From an uncultured Eubacteriales bacterium (GTDB lineage: Bacteria; Bacillota; Clostridia; Oscillospirales; CAG-272), in NCBI GenBank assembly GCA_900547565.1, contig URHI01000047.1:1-13543 (forward strand): a stretch of 13,543 nt of DNA, written 5' to 3'. A program made the position numbers and the translations under genes. The notes under the pieces are model-generated. The model saw nothing but the letters and a program-made list of their open reading frames with translations, made no database searches and had not been told where the DNA came from. Positions 12,154 to 13,543 of this stretch are shown here, one piece after another; positions within the stretch are counted from its first letter, which is position 1, and each line of letters starts with the position of its first letter.

Positions 12154-13543
12154 TCACGCCTTAAAGCTGTCCTTAAGTCCGACCACACGGTTGAACACGC
12201 CGGGATTTTTTGAATCCACGCAGAAATAACCGGTACGGACAAACTGGAAGCGGTCTCCCGGACGTGCGTCGGCCAGCGAAGGCTCCAGACGTATTCCGCT
12301 GACGCGGACGGCCGAGTCGGGATTGAGATAATCAAGATAGTCTTTGCCTTCGGGCAGATCGTTCATGTTTTCTTCGGTGAAAAGTCTGTCGTACAGAATT
12401 GCATCGGCACAGATTGAGTGCGGAGCAGACAGCCAGTGCACTGTTCCCTTGACCTTGTGACCGTCAGCGGGCATACCGCAACCGGTTTCAAGGTCGGCAT
12501 TGACATGCACGGCGGCTATTGAACCGTCCGCGGCACGCTCGATGCCGGCAAATTTGACTATATATGCGCCCATGAGCCGCACCTCGCCGTCCGGCTTGAG
12601 CCGGAAGAACTTGGGAGGCGGAAGCTCGGCAAAGTCGTCGGCATCAATGTACAGCTCACGCGAGAAGGGAACCTTGCGCACGCCGGCATCGGGAGAGACG
12701 GGATTGTTGGGTAACTCAAAATACTCTGTTTTGCCCTCGGGGTAGTTATCCACGATGAGCTTCAGCGGCTTCATCACTGCCACTCGGCGCGGAGCTTTTG
12801 CGTTGAGATCCTCACGGATACAGTGCTCGAGCACGCTCATGTCGACCATGCTGTTCTCCTTTGAAACGCCTATGCGGCCGCAGAAGTCAAGTATGGATTC
12901 GGGTGTATAGCCGCGGCGGCGCAGACCGCACAGCGTGGGCATACGGGGGTCGTCCCAGCCGTCAACGATGTTGTTTTCAACGAGGTAGCGCAGATAACGC
13001 TTGGACAGCACGGTGTTTGTGATATTCAGGCGTGCAAACTCTATCTGACGCGGCTTGCAGGGGACGCTGACATTTTCAATGACCCAATCGTAAAGCGGAC
13101 GGTGTATTTCGTACTCCAGCGAACACAGCGAGTGCGTGATGCCCTCTATAGCATCCTGAATGGGGTGTGCAAAGTCGTACATGGGGAAGATGCACCACTT
13201 TTTGTGCTGACGGTGATGATCGATATAGCGTATGCGGTAAATGACGGGATCGCGCATACAGAAGTTGCCCGACGCCAAATCAATTTTGGCGCGGAGCGTA
13301 TATTTTCCCTCGGGGAATTCGCCTGCCCGCATGCGCGCGAACAGGTCCAGGCTTTCCTCAATGGGTCTGTCGCGCCAGGGAGATACTGCCGGATGTGTCA
13401 GATCACCGCAGTATGCCTTGTCGCGGAATTGCTCTGCAGTCAGCTCACATACATATGCCAGTCCTTTTTTGATAAGCTCCACGGCATACTCATAGTCCTG
13501 CTCGAAGTAGTCCGAGCCGTAGAAAAAGCGGTCGCCCCAGTCA
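12154..13543 (-). CDS. glnS: Glutaminyl-tRNA synthetase, N-terminus outside window
   Basis: The frame runs from the window edge to TGA at 12154-12156 and shows 462 residues. About 90 N-terminal residues, including the HIGH motif, lie outside. It aligns with bacterial GlnRS from DWGDRFFYGSDYFEQ onward: CGDLTHPAVSPWRDR, MRAGEFPEGKYTLRAKID, MRDPVIYRI, WCIFPMYDFAHPIQDAIEGITHSLC, then the KMSKR-type loop VLSKR at 12997-13011 and GWDDPRMPTLCGLRRRGYTPESI. The C-terminal third is the two-barrel anticodon-binding part. It charges tRNA-Gln with glutamine. An internal GTG at 13482 could be taken for a start, but homology continues upstream through it. Many Bacillota lack GlnRS and use GatCAB amidation, so its presence here is notable. 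It is probably the first or an early gene of the housekeeping operon. GluRS is excluded by the GlnRS-specific C-terminal domain. Confidence 0.96.
   Translation of the reverse strand, partial: DWGDRFFYGSDYFEQDYEYAVELIKKGLAYVCELTAEQFRDKAYCGDLTHPAVSPWRDRPIEESLDLFARMRAGEFPEGKYTLRAKIDLASGNFCMRDPVIYRIRYIDHHRQHKKWCIFPMYDFAHPIQDAIEGITHSLCSLEYEIHRPLYDWVIENVSVPCKPRQIEFARLNITNTVLSKRYLRYLVENNIVDGWDDPRMPTLCGLRRRGYTPESILDFCGRIGVSKENSMVDMSVLEHCIREDLNAKAPRRVAVMKPLKLIVDNYPEGKTEYFELPNNPVSPDAGVRKVPFSRELYIDADDFAELPPPKFFRLKPDGEVRLMGAYIVKFAGIERAADGSIAAVHVNADLETGCGMPADGHKVKGTVHWLSAPHSICADAILYDRLFTEENMNDLPEGKDYLDYLNPDSAVRVSGIRLEPSLADARPGDRFQFVRTGYFCVDSKNPGVFNRVVGLKDSFKA

Noticed and set aside
12154..13482. GTG at 13482 as the start of the GlnRS gene
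   Set aside because: GlnRS homology (GSDYFEQDYEYA) continues upstream of it to the window edge, so it is an internal Val codon.
1..13543. tRNA, rRNA, CRISPR array, transposase or attachment site
   Set aside because: Looked for in all gaps; no cloverleaf, regular spacer repeats, transposase motif or flanking target duplication was seen. No gene-free gap exceeds 300 bases.

Overview
The window looks like the chromosome of a mid-GC, low-redox Bacillota bacterium, most likely an uncultured gut Clostridia/Oscillospiraceae-type organism. This rests on AGGAGG or AAAGGAG ribosome binding sites, lipoboxes followed by Thr/Asp/Pro-rich linkers, MEP-pathway isoprenoid genes, a DUF896 protein and a DUF1294 protein. 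The taxon is inferred, not proven. No rRNA, tRNA, CRISPR array, insertion sequence or phage gene is visible. The two ends cut through genes.

Left part (1-1528): a minus-strand gene for a cytoplasmic transglutaminase-like protein, truncated at its C-terminus by the window edge. It is divergent from the next operon. The 162-base intergenic region holds two near-consensus SigA promoters back to back. A 19-base near-palindrome overlaps the -35 box of the rightward promoter and is a good operator candidate.

Plus-strand operon (1529-7523): a D-amino-acid-aminotransferase-like PLP enzyme, a PHP-domain metallophosphoesterase, a lipoprotein with an endonuclease/exonuclease/phosphatase (EEP) catalytic domain behind two tandem copies of an alpha/beta module, an extracellular solute-binding lipoprotein, and a class II ketose-bisphosphate aldolase. 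No ABC permease or ATPase lies next to the binding protein. Two surface lipoproteins (a hydrolase and a binder) sit with intracellular phosphoester and sugar-bisphosphate enzymes. This suggests capture and breakdown of a phosphorylated or phosphodiester-linked nutrient, which is inference only.

Convergent junction (7524-7798): three hairpins between the two converging transcription units. They include a likely intrinsic terminator for the plus operon.

Minus-strand housekeeping block (7799-13543, transcribed right to left): glnS (N-terminus outside the window), a DUF1294 membrane protein, a DUF896 protein, tsaE, tsaB, rpiB, ispD and ispF. Genes in this block are packed with spacings from about -10 to +35 bases and probably form one operon. 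A 220-base gap with a terminator-like element and nested inverted repeats then separates rpe. The block joins translation (GlnRS, tRNA t6A modification), pentose-phosphate isomerisation (RpiB, Rpe) and the MEP pathway (IspD, IspF). The gap before rpe is the most structured non-coding stretch in the window.
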